Source: an uncultured Clostridia bacterium
GTDB taxonomy: Bacteria > Bacillota > Clostridia > TANB77 > CAG-508
Length of the DNA: 41,076 nt
Direction: 5' to 3'
Assembly (NCBI GenBank): GCA_934130355.1
Contig: CAKOXV010000013.1
Coordinates: 1-41,076 of the forward strand
A program made the translations under genes and the position numbers. Within the stretch, counting starts at the first letter, position 1. Every line of letters starts with the position of its first letter. The notes beneath the pieces are model-generated. The model saw only the letters and a program-made list of their open reading frames with translations. It was not told the DNA's origin and searched no databases. Positions 33,025-41,076 of the stretch are shown piece after piece.

Positions 33025-34926
33025 TTATAATTCAATCTCTTTTATAATTTCAAAAGTATTCATATCTGCTAATTTTACCAAATCTTTAGAAAATGTAAAA
33101 TAAGTATTACCTGCATAAGCAACTCTTTCTACTGTTTCTGAATATTTATCTGAAACATTTTTAATTTCTCCCTTAAGTACAAATCCTTCATCAAAATCAA
33201 TTTCATAAATAAGTGCTCTTGAATTTGTTTTACCTCTTAAATATGAATTTGCAGGAAATGCTATAATATTTTTTTCTTTTGAAAATAATAATGCTTTATG
33301 TTCATACAAAAGATTTGAGCTTGTGTACTTATCTCCTATATTTACTTTGAATAATATTTGTGGATTGTTTATGTCAGAAACATCAAACATTACCATTTTA
33401 ATTCCATCAGTATTTATAAACCTTCCATTTTCCTTAGTTTCATATCCAAATCCTATAATATGTGTTTCATCATAAGGATGCAAATACGTACTATATCCAG
33501 GTAGCTTTAGTTCTCCTGTAATTTGTGGTTGTGATGGATTTGATAAATCTATTACAAATAATGGGTCTGTTTGTTTGAATGTTACTATATAAGCTTTATC
33601 TTTTACATATCTAACAGAATAAATTTTTTCTTCTTTTGCAAATCCTGTTATTTTTCCAACTTCATTTAATTGTTCATCTAGTACATATAAGTTGTTACTT
33701 GTGTTTTCATCTATATTCCATCCTTTTCCGACAGTTGTTGCAATTCTAAAATATTTTCCATTCTCATCCATTGAAAATTGATTATTTACGCTTCCATCTA
33801 AGTTTGTTTGCTCAACAAATTTAAATCTTGCATCTTTTAATGCAAATTTTAAAATTTGTACTGTACTACTTACAAGTTCACTTTCTGTCTCATATTTTTC
33901 TTTATTTATAGCTATATACATATTTTTTTCTGATGAATATATATATTGTCCAGCTCCTAAAAATGTTTTTATATCTGTGGCTTCTTCTTTTTCTATATCA
34001 AGTCCTACTAGGGTTAAATAACTAGAATCATTTGTTTCTGATAAATTATATATTTCATCAAAATTAATGCATTTTTCTTCTTTTCCCATAACTGAATCTT
34101 CATATTTAGGTTTATAATCATTTTCATTTAAGTTTTCTATTGTATTGTTTTTCATTTGAGAAGTATATATATATTGATTTGCTACAAAATAAATTTTATT
34201 TTCTATTAATCTTGATGATACATAATTGCCTTGAACCATTACTCTTCTTGATTCTTTTGGCTCATTAATATTTGAAAGATCATATATTACCATTCCTGTT
34301 TTTGATTTTAAAGGCATTATATCATTTGTTTCTTCTGCAAAAGCTGTTTTGCAAGTATCATAATCATATATTTCACTTAAAATTACTATAAGCTTATTTT
34401 TTCCTAAATATATTTCACTTGGATAAAAACTTTCTTCAAAACTTATTTCTGCTAACTTATTTGAATTTTCTCTTTTCTGTGCATCAATTATAACAACTTT
34501 TTTATCTGCTACATAATAAAAATATTTGCCATCTGTTTTTACTATGTCTGCTTCATCTACATTTTCAACTTGAGTATTAGTTTTATAATTTGTGTCAAGT
34601 GTATTTGATGCACTTTCTAATGCAACATCTGATTTCATAGTTGATTCTTTTTCTATTACATTTTTCTCTTTCATAATTTGATAAAATTTTTCGAAGCTTC
34701 CTATTTTATCCAATTTCATATCTTCTATGAGACTATTTTTTTCAAGTCTTTTTTCATTTCTGCCAGAGAAAACTATTATTGATGAAAACAGTACTATTAC
34801 AACTGCAGCCATGTTTATTATTTTCTGCATTTTTTTCATTTTCTTCTTTTTTTCAATTTGCTTTTCTTCAGTATATTCATCATATTTTTTATAAATATCA
34901 CTTATAAATTGTTGTTCAGTTTTCAT
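33025..34926 (-). CDS. Membrane-anchored beta-propeller domain protein, possible anti-sigma partner
   Basis: 633 residues. A cytosolic N-terminus of about 35 residues (very charged, 'EEKQIEKKKKMKKMQK') precedes one membrane helix (about residues 36-53, 'INMAAVVIVLFSSIIVF'). The extracytoplasmic part carries the beta-propeller family signature 'QVENVDEADIVKTDGKYFYYVADKKVVIID' (region near residue 117) and later blades ('GLDIEKEEATDIKTFLGAG', 'KAYIVTFKQTDPLFVIDLSNP', 'HIIGFGYETK'). This matches the secreted Beta_propel (C-terminal propeller) family of Clostridia. The ATG overlaps the end of the upstream sigma gene by 11 nt, with GGAGGGATATAAGT before it. The layout resembles ECF sigma plus membrane anti-sigma sensor, but I see no known anti-sigma domain. 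Confidence 0.85.
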   Translation of the reverse strand: MKTEQQFISDIYKKYDEYTEEKQIEKKKKMKKMQKIINMAAVVIVLFSSIIVFSGRNEKRLEKNSLIEDMKLDKIGSFEKFYQIMKEKNVIEKESTMKSDVALESASNTLDTNYKTNTQVENVDEADIVKTDGKYFYYVADKKVVIIDAQKRENSNKLAEISFEESFYPSEIYLGKNKLIVILSEIYDYDTCKTAFAEETNDIMPLKSKTGMVIYDLSNINEPKESRRVMVQGNYVSSRLIENKIYFVANQYIYTSQMKNNTIENLNENDYKPKYEDSVMGKEEKCINFDEIYNLSETNDSSYLTLVGLDIEKEEATDIKTFLGAGQYIYSSEKNMYIAINKEKYETESELVSSTVQILKFALKDARFKFVEQTNLDGSVNNQFSMDENGKYFRIATTVGKGWNIDENTSNNLYVLDEQLNEVGKITGFAKEEKIYSVRYVKDKAYIVTFKQTDPLFVIDLSNPSQPQITGELKLPGYSTYLHPYDETHIIGFGYETKENGRFINTDGIKMVMFDVSDINNPQILFKVNIGDKYTSSNLLYEHKALLFSKEKNIIAFPANSYLRGKTNSRALIYEIDFDEGFVLKGEIKNVSDKYSETVERVAYAGNTYFTFSKDLVKLADMNTFEIIKEIEL

Positions 34927-35464
34927 ACTTATATCCCTCCTCTAACACAATTTGCTCTAAAGCCTTTCTCGCTCTATGAATCAAAACTTTCACACTTCCA
35001 TCTGTTTTATTCAATATATGTCCTATTTCTTTATAACTTAATTCTTCTATATCTGCTAAATATATAGCATTTTGATAGTCTGTTTTTAATTTTTGAATTG
35101 CCTTTCTTAAATTTTCTGCTCTTTCATTTTTAAATACCTTTTCTTCTAATTCTTCTAAATCCTCAAATTGTTCTTCATCCAATTCTATAATTCTTTTTTC
35201 TCTTTTTATATAATTTAAAGCTTTGGATTTAGCTATTGTATAAAGATATGTTTTTAATGAATATTCAAATTTATAATTTTTCTTGTTTATTAATATATAT
35301 ACAAAAACATCTTGTGCCAAATCTTCCGCAATATCTAAACTTTTTACATATCTTTGTATAAAATAAATTATTGAATCTTTATGTCTTATTACTATTTTTT
35401 CAAAACTCTCCTGATTTCCAAGCAAAAATTCTTTATACAAGATTTTGTCTGTCTTTTCTTCCAT
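34916..35464 (-). CDS. ECF-type RNA polymerase sigma factor
   Basis: 182 residues. The start is set at the ATG after AAGGAGGATATGAA (protein begins MEEKTDKILY); a longer reading frame begins upstream without a site. Sigma region 2 is 'ESFEKIVIRHKDSIIYFIQRYVKS' and 'AEDLAQDVFVYILINKKNY'. Region 4 is 'LSYKEIGHILNKTDGSVKVLIHRARKALEQ', with the helix-turn-helix. An acidic linker joins them ('ELDEEQFEDLEELEEKVF'). Group IV (ECF) sigma factors redirect RNA polymerase to stress or envelope genes. It is coupled to the overlapping membrane beta-propeller gene, the usual position of an anti-sigma factor. A 50-base hairpin lies just upstream; no clear sigma-A promoter was found. Confidence 0.93.
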   Translation of the reverse strand: MEEKTDKILYKEFLLGNQESFEKIVIRHKDSIIYFIQRYVKSLDIAEDLAQDVFVYILINKKNYKFEYSLKTYLYTIAKSKALNYIKREKRIIELDEEQFEDLEELEEKVFKNERAENLRKAIQKLKTDYQNAIYLADIEELSYKEIGHILNKTDGSVKVLIHRARKALEQIVLEEGYKYEN

Positions 35465-35524
35465 TTCATATCCTCCTTCATTTCTTATACAATCCATTTA
35501 AAAAAAAGTTACTAAAAAACTTAT

Positions 35525-35583
35525 AAAGACATATATATTTCTTTACAAATTTTTTCAAATGTATTGAAACATATATGTCTTTT
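35525..35583 (-). terminator. Long hairpin after the queA operon, before the sigma gene
   Basis: AAAGACATATAT with flanking bases (right arm 35566-35583, left arm 35525-35541) forms an extended stem, followed on the minus strand by a broken T-run. It is a plausible terminator of the queA operon, though the T-tract is weak; some read-through into the sigma gene is possible. Confidence 0.6.
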
Positions 35584-35590
35584 ATTAATT

Positions 35591-36646
35591 TTATAATTCC
35601 TTTTTATATTCTCTAAATGCCTTTATATTCTCAGATGTATATCCTTTTAAACAATCACTAGGAACTTTTTCACAAATTTTATCAAAAATTTCCATGAATT
35701 CTTCTGTTTTATTTCTATTAGACTTCAAACATACTAATTTTGTTTTTCCATCTTTTAAGTAAACCATTAAATTAGTTGCTATTGTTACTACTCCATAATA
35801 TTTTGTATTATGTATATATAACCATTTCACATCTGAATATTTAAATGTTGTAAATCCACCACTTTCTAAATCTACGAAAAAGTCTTTTGTCATTATTACT
35901 TTATCTTTACAATATTTATTTTCAACAAAGTCATCTAATTGATGTGCTAGTTCATCTTCATATCCATTATTTTTTAAATATTTTTTTGTTTTACTTTTTT
36001 CTACTTTTAATATTATATGACTAGCAAATAATAGAACTAGTACAAATATTGATATAATTACAATTAAAGTTTGTATGGTTGTATCTTCTACTCCATCTCT
36101 AACATTTAATAGCACAGTTCCAAAATAGTTCTCAAACTCTTCTTTTTGTAACTGATTTTCTTCATCTAACCCTTCATTATAATACTCTAATACCAAATCT
36201 TTTAGTTTATCTGGTATTTCTTCTGTTTTTCCATAAATTCTCACAGGTTCAGGTGTTACCGGGTTTTCTTCTTCTGAATATAAATAATCTTGTAATGGTT
36301 GTAACTTAGAAATTGTTTCATAATCCAAATCTATGATATACATATATTTATTATTAAATGCTATATAATATCTGTCATTTTCATAGGATTTTTCATTTTC
36401 CACATCACCATATATTGCAACTTCTGTTGTCAATGCTTGGACATCCATATATGCTTTCTGTGATGCTTGTATTCCAATTCCTCCATTTGCAGTAAAGTCT
36501 ATTGCATTTTCTTTTCCTTTTTTTTCTTTATATGTAATCCAAAATGCCCCAATAATTATTGCAACAATACATATTATATATCCTAAAATTATTCCTTTAG
36601 GCACTTTTTGACTATTTTTTATGATTTGTTCCCCATTCATTTCCAT
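35591..36646 (-). CDS. Hypothetical membrane protein of the queA operon
   Basis: 351 residues, starting MEMNGEQIIKNS after AGGAGTG about 12 nt away; MNGEQ two codons later is an alternative. Membrane helices lie at about residues 18-39 and 190-212. The part between them would face outside ('GGIGIQASQKAYMDVQALTTEVAIYGDV'-type stretch), and the C-terminal part ('FTTFKYSDVKWLYIHNTKYYG', 'NLMVYLKDGKTKLVCLK') would be cytosolic and is beta-rich, perhaps PH-like. I do not recognise the family. It is the last gene of the queA-tgt operon, 17 nt after the DUF4321 gene, just before a long hairpin. Confidence 0.8.
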   Translation of the reverse strand: MEMNGEQIIKNSQKVPKGIILGYIICIVAIIIGAFWITYKEKKGKENAIDFTANGGIGIQASQKAYMDVQALTTEVAIYGDVENEKSYENDRYYIAFNNKYMYIIDLDYETISKLQPLQDYLYSEEENPVTPEPVRIYGKTEEIPDKLKDLVLEYYNEGLDEENQLQKEEFENYFGTVLLNVRDGVEDTTIQTLIVIISIFVLVLLFASHIILKVEKSKTKKYLKNNGYEDELAHQLDDFVENKYCKDKVIMTKDFFVDLESGGFTTFKYSDVKWLYIHNTKYYGVVTIATNLMVYLKDGKTKLVCLKSNRNKTEEFMEIFDKICEKVPSDCLKGYTSENIKAFREYKKEL

Positions 36647-36663
36647 TACTACTTTTTACACTC

Positions 36664-36924
36664 CTAATAAAGTTTTCTATATAAGAATATTGCTATTGCC
36701 ATTCCAATTATACTTGCTACATTAATATATATCGAAAATGCAAATGTTAATTTTAAAACATTTAAATCTAGAAGAAATGGCTCTTGTATTCCAAATGTTT
36801 GTCCATATGCTAACCAACTAAGCCAATCAACTTGTGCTGCAAGTTGTCCTAATAATCCTCCTATTACTAACCCTATACATATAAATAATAATGCAAGCCA
36901 TGTATTTTTATCTCTTATTGCCAT
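36664..36924 (-). CDS. DUF4321-family small membrane protein
   Basis: 86 residues with two membrane helices: 'ALLFICIGLVIGGLLGQLAAQ' and 'FSIYINVASIIGMAIAIFLYRK'. 'DLNVLKLTFAF' between them is the DUF4321 hallmark. Small proteins of this family are common near the cell-division and wall genes of clostridia; function is unknown. A GGGAGGAACAAAAG site precedes the start. It sits in the queA operon, 25 nt after the WG-repeat protein. Confidence 0.85.
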   Translation of the reverse strand: MAIRDKNTWLALLFICIGLVIGGLLGQLAAQVDWLSWLAYGQTFGIQEPFLLDLNVLKLTFAFSIYINVASIIGMAIAIFLYRKLY

Positions 36925-36949
36925 CTTTTGTTCCTCCCTATTCTACTTT

Positions 36950-38278
36950 TTATTGTCCGATACTTGTTAACCAATCTTCTACACTTCTTACTTTTGTATT
37001 ATCATTTGTTGTCATGAAAAATTTATTTTGTCCTGTTGTTGAATCTGTTCTTAAATATACCGCATCTAATACATTTTCAGGTACAAGTTCTTCTCCTTGT
37101 TTTCCTTCTGCAAAATTAACTAAATTATATTTTTTGTTTATTTCTACTACTATAACTTTATAACTTGGTATTACTACTGCAGGATATGAGTTGCTTACTG
37201 GTGTTAATTGGCAGCCAACATTAGTATATTTAAATTCAGTTAGTTGTTTTCCATTTATATTATAAAAAGCCCATAAATTTTCAGAATTCTTTATTGGTAT
37301 AATTTCATTTAATAAAATATATTTATTTTCGACTCCATTTTGAGTATATTTTGAATTATCTATACCTATTTGACTATATACAATATCTATTATTACTCTA
37401 CCTTTTGTATTTAGAACACCATAAGCATTATTTTGTTTTACTAAATATAATCCTATTTGATTATCCATTGTTTTTATTTCATCATATACAGCATTAATAA
37501 TTACACTTTGGTCTGTTGCTATTACACCATATTTTCCATTACTTTTTATTAAGAATTCTTTGGTTGTTGGCAAATATGTAATATCATCATATTTAGATTC
37601 TAAAACAAATTTACCTGTATTTGCATTTATTACGCCTAATTTTTTGTTACTATCTTCTATTACTAACATTCCTTCAAGTATTGCTTTTTCATTTGCAAAT
37701 ACTTTTGAATATTTTTCTTGTTTTTGATTTGTTGCATAATAATTTATTAAGAATTCCATTGTATATATTTTTATATTTGTATACTTATCATTACTTGAAA
37801 ATGCTACATTAAATGCTTTTTCTATTCCTTCTTTTGTTGTATATAGCTCTCCATTTTTTTCAAATACTGGTTTATCAAGTGTAATATATTCATATTCAGA
37901 ATCTTTACTTATTTTTAGTAGAGAATCTGAATTTAATGTAAACATTGCTGTTTCATTTTCACATGTTACATGACATTTAGTTTTATCTTCTGATTTGTTC
38001 TTATAATCTCCATTATATCCTTCATATCCTAGATATTTAGCCATTCTCAATATAGGAAAATATAACTGTGTTCCTTCTCCTGTCTTATCTAGATAAATCA
38101 TATTTGCCACATCTAAATTCTTTTGCCCATTTACCTCTACTGTTGTAATTGAATTTTTTAAATACATTATTCCAAAAACAACACCAACTGTTATTAATGT
38201 CAACACTATTATCAATATTATTAAAATCATTGGTAATTTTGTTCTTTTTTGTTCTACTTCATTATCATATAATTCCAT
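36950..38278 (-). CDS. WG-repeat (KWG) membrane-anchored protein
   Basis: 442 residues. A single membrane helix (about residues 16-40) follows a short cytosolic start. An N-terminal stalk-like domain (about residues 45-170, 'VEVNGQKNLDVANMIYLD', 'YFPILRMAKYLGYEGYNGDY', 'LYTTKEGIEKAFNVAF') resembles copper-amine-oxidase N-terminal-like domains. WG-type repeats follow from about residue 195 ('KKLGVINANTGKFVLESKYDDI', 'GKYGVIATDQSVIINAVYDEI', 'NAYGVLNTKGRVIIDIVYSQI', 'NLWAFYNINGKQLTEFKYTNV'). Such proteins are exported and their ligands are unknown. It lies 9 nt after tgt in the queA operon. Confidence 0.88.
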   Translation of the reverse strand: MELYDNEVEQKRTKLPMILIILIIVLTLITVGVVFGIMYLKNSITTVEVNGQKNLDVANMIYLDKTGEGTQLYFPILRMAKYLGYEGYNGDYKNKSEDKTKCHVTCENETAMFTLNSDSLLKISKDSEYEYITLDKPVFEKNGELYTTKEGIEKAFNVAFSSNDKYTNIKIYTMEFLINYYATNQKQEKYSKVFANEKAILEGMLVIEDSNKKLGVINANTGKFVLESKYDDITYLPTTKEFLIKSNGKYGVIATDQSVIINAVYDEIKTMDNQIGLYLVKQNNAYGVLNTKGRVIIDIVYSQIGIDNSKYTQNGVENKYILLNEIIPIKNSENLWAFYNINGKQLTEFKYTNVGCQLTPVSNSYPAVVIPSYKVIVVEINKKYNLVNFAEGKQGEELVPENVLDAVYLRTDSTTGQNKFFMTTNDNTKVRSVEDWLTSIGQ

Positions 38279-38287
38279 AAATATCTC

Positions 38288-39412
<1,125 letters not shown>

Positions 39413-39428
39413 TTTTCCTCCCTATTAT

Positions 39429-40454
39429 TTATTTTATAAACATTGCATCTCCAAAACTGAAAAATTTATATTCTTTTTTTACTGCTTCTTCATAAGCTTT
39501 CATTATATAATCTTTTCCAGCTAATGCTGATACTAGCATTAACAAAGTTGATTCTGGTAAATGAAAATTTGTTACTAATCCATCTATGCATTTAAATTTA
39601 TAACCTGGATATATAAATATTTTTGTATCACCTTCTGTTGCTTTAACCATTCCTGTATCTTGTTCTGCAATTGTTTCTAATACTCTACATGATGTTGTTC
39701 CTATTGCTATTACTCTTTTTCCTTGTTTTTTTGCTTCATTTATTTTTTCTACATCTTCTTGCTTTATATAATAATGTTCTGAATGCATATCATGTTCTTC
39801 TATATTTTCAACCTTTACTGGTCTAAATGTTCCAATTCCAACATGTAAAGTTACATTTGCAATTTTCACACCCTTTTCTTCAATCTTTTTCAAAAGTTCA
39901 TCAGTAAAGTGTAAACCCGCTGTTGGTGCAGCTGCTGACCCTTCATATTTGGCATATACTGTTTGATATCTATCATTATCCCTTAATTCTTCATGTATAT
40001 AAGGTGGTAATGGCATTAAACCAATTTGGTCTAAAATCTCATTAAATATTCCTTTATATTTAAATTGTACTTTTCTTGTTCCTCCTGGTAATATTTCTAA
40101 AATTTCAGCCTCTAATATTCCTTTTCCAAATATTACTTTTGTTCCAACATGTAATTTATTTCCTGGTCTCACAATACATTCCCATATATCACCTTCAATT
40201 CTGTTTAATAATAAAAATTCTACATCTGCTCCTGTTTCCTTTTTTCCATATAGTCTTGCTGGCAATACTTTTGTATTATTTCTTACTAAACAATCTCCTG
40301 GTTCTAAATAATCAATTATATCTTTAAAAGTTTTATGTTCTATAGTTTGTTTTTCTCTATCTAATACCATTAATCTTGATTCGTCTCTTTTTTCAATTGG
40401 TACTTGAGCAATTAGTCTTTCTGGTAATTCATAATTAAATTCTGATAATTTCAA
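39429..40454 (-). CDS. queA: S-adenosylmethionine:tRNA ribosyltransferase-isomerase
   Basis: 341 residues, normal length. It adds the cyclopentenediol ring precursor to preQ1-modified tRNA from SAM. Family blocks: 'FNYELPERLIAQVPIEKRDESRLMVLDR', 'CLVRNNTKVLPARLYGKK', 'GSAAAPTAGLHFTDELLKKIEEKGV' and 'FIYPGYKFKCIDGLVTNFHLPESTLLMLVSALAG'. It is the first gene of the operon queA-tgt-WG-DUF4321-membrane protein, with a promoter at 40480-40508 and rod element 3 upstream of that. The ribosome site is an AGAGGG stretch. Confidence 0.97.
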   Translation of the reverse strand: MKLSEFNYELPERLIAQVPIEKRDESRLMVLDREKQTIEHKTFKDIIDYLEPGDCLVRNNTKVLPARLYGKKETGADVEFLLLNRIEGDIWECIVRPGNKLHVGTKVIFGKGILEAEILEILPGGTRKVQFKYKGIFNEILDQIGLMPLPPYIHEELRDNDRYQTVYAKYEGSAAAPTAGLHFTDELLKKIEEKGVKIANVTLHVGIGTFRPVKVENIEEHDMHSEHYYIKQEDVEKINEAKKQGKRVIAIGTTSCRVLETIAEQDTGMVKATEGDTKIFIYPGYKFKCIDGLVTNFHLPESTLLMLVSALAGKDYIMKAYEEAVKKEYKFFSFGDAMFIK

Positions 40455-40479
40455 TTTTTTCCCTCTTTTCTACGCTTAT

Positions 40480-40508
40480 ATTGTACTATTTTTTACATAA
40501 AATTGCAA
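40480..40508 (-). promoter_or_regulatory. Promoter of the queA operon
   Basis: TTGCAA (40508-40503), 17 nt, TACAAT (40485-40480), about 25 nt before the ATG of queA. Confidence 0.8.
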
Positions 40509-40558
40509 GCTATTTAACAAAAATAGAATATGCTAAATTAATACTTAGTAGTTTATAT

Positions 40559-40911
40559 GTATAACTTAACTCAAAGGGCTTGACAGCTCAGTTGATTCAT
40601 ACGTATATATTAAATAGTGGAAAATTTTGTGCATCTAAATTTGAGTGTAGAAAATCTTAAAGTACATACACGAGGAATGCTCACGTCAAAAATGAATATA
40701 TTACTATTCCATGGCAAAAACATAGCTAGGGTCTTCGTCGGGGGTCTTTGCCTTATTCCATAGTAATATATTAATTTTTGGACTAAGTGAGAGAGGCTCG
40801 GGTTGTACTTTTAGATTTTATACGAAAGTTTAGCTTGTCCAAAATTTGAAATGTTTTTAATATATACGTATGAATCAACTGGGCTGTCAAGCCCTTTGAG
40901 TTAAGCTATAC
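40559..40911. repeat. Long rod-forming element 3
   Basis: The base arms, from GTATAACTTAACTC at 40559 to the complement ending at 40911, pair over about 54 bases with one mismatch (A opposite C) and one G-U. Inside lies the shared core: ATTTTGTGCATCTAAA with TTTAGCTTGTCCAAAAT, and GAGGAATGCTC with GAGAGAGGCTC. The middle helix here reads AAAGTACA instead of the AT-only sequence of elements 1 and 2, yet still pairs. The tip includes ATATATTACTAT paired across a GC-richer loop. It lies between the queA promoter and the terminator at 40934-40966. Confidence 0.85.
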
Positions 40912-40933
40912 TTTTAAAATATGAACTATTAAA

Positions 40934-40966
40934 AAAGATGCCAACACATTTAGTGTTAGCATCTTC
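40934..40966 (-). terminator. Terminator of the gene at the right edge
   Basis: AAGATGC and AACAC (40934-40947) pair with GTGTT and GCATCTT (40953-40966). On the minus strand the stem is followed by a T-run (A-run at 40931-40936 on the plus strand). Confidence 0.82.
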
Positions 40967-40974
40967 TATTTTAT

Positions 40975-41076
40975 TTATATAACCTCAACATCAAGCATTA
41001 ATTTTTCACCATTAATACTTACTTCTGTATAAGTATCTCTTTGTGTATTAAATACAATATTTTCTGTTAAAGTTTC
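40975..41076 (-). CDS. C-terminal end of an unknown protein, cut by the right edge
   Basis: 33 residues are visible, ending 'VSINGEKLMLDVEVI' and then TAA. Too little remains to name a family. It has its own terminator nine bases downstream of the stop, so it is transcribed separately from queA. Confidence 0.6.
   Translation of the reverse strand, partial: ETLTENIVFNTQRDTYTEVSINGEKLMLDVEVI

Noticed and set aside
40559..40911. Element 3 considered as a tRNA or riboswitch
   Set aside because: No cloverleaf or known aptamer core could be recognised; it lies upstream of the queA promoter, so it is outside the mRNA leader of that gene.

Overview
The window is very AT-rich, with short intergenic gaps, strong AGGAGG-type ribosome binding sites and sigma-A-like promoters with 17-nt spacers. 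ClpC with a UVR segment, an HU protein, a SpoVB/YtgP-family flippase, a Firmicutes-type (type VIIb) secretion locus, sortase with surface proteins, and a 24-residue SpoVM-like peptide point to an endospore-lineage Clostridia-like Firmicute, probably host- or gut-associated. I do not assign a genus. Most genes lie on the minus strand.

Layout. Positions 1-4211 hold a three-gene surface operon on the minus strand: a secreted, membrane-anchored protein, an overlapping sortase, and a large Cna_B/DUF11 protein cut by the left edge. Positions 4366-12610 hold glycogen and envelope metabolism: glgP with its own promoter, and an operon murB - yvcK-like - debranching enzyme - holA. The yvcK-like protein has lost the family's signature motifs. 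Positions 12630-16226 run on the plus strand: NfeD plus an SPFH protein, then a small membrane protein and a CDF transporter, with a minus-strand DUF378-type gene between. Positions 16216-19074 (minus) hold clpC, a 55-residue ORF in front of it, a SpoVM-like peptide and a 48-residue membrane peptide; the last three are shorter than usual ORF cutoffs.

Positions 19153-25677 are a compact type VIIb secretion operon: a tandem (two-in-one) WXG100 protein, EssC, a YukD/EsaB ubiquitin-like protein and a MinD/ParA-like protein whose P-loop lysine is missing. EssA, EssB and EsaA are not present here. HU, the flippase, rplM-rpsI with an L13-type leader, and a 1220-residue cysteine-peptidase-like surface protein with an LPKAG sorting signal follow. 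Then come an ECF sigma factor with an overlapping membrane-anchored beta-propeller protein, and a five-gene queuosine operon (queA, tgt, a WG-repeat protein, a DUF4321 protein, an unknown membrane protein).

The most unusual signal is in the spaces between genes. Three elements (14414-14857, 27847-28046, 40559-40911) each fold into one long rod. They share a conserved set of internal loops and conserved strand sequence, while the base arms, middle helices and tips differ completely yet still pair. The helices covary between copies, including G-U pairs, which suggests selection on an RNA or single-stranded structure. I do not recognise this family, and it is the best candidate here for an undescribed element.
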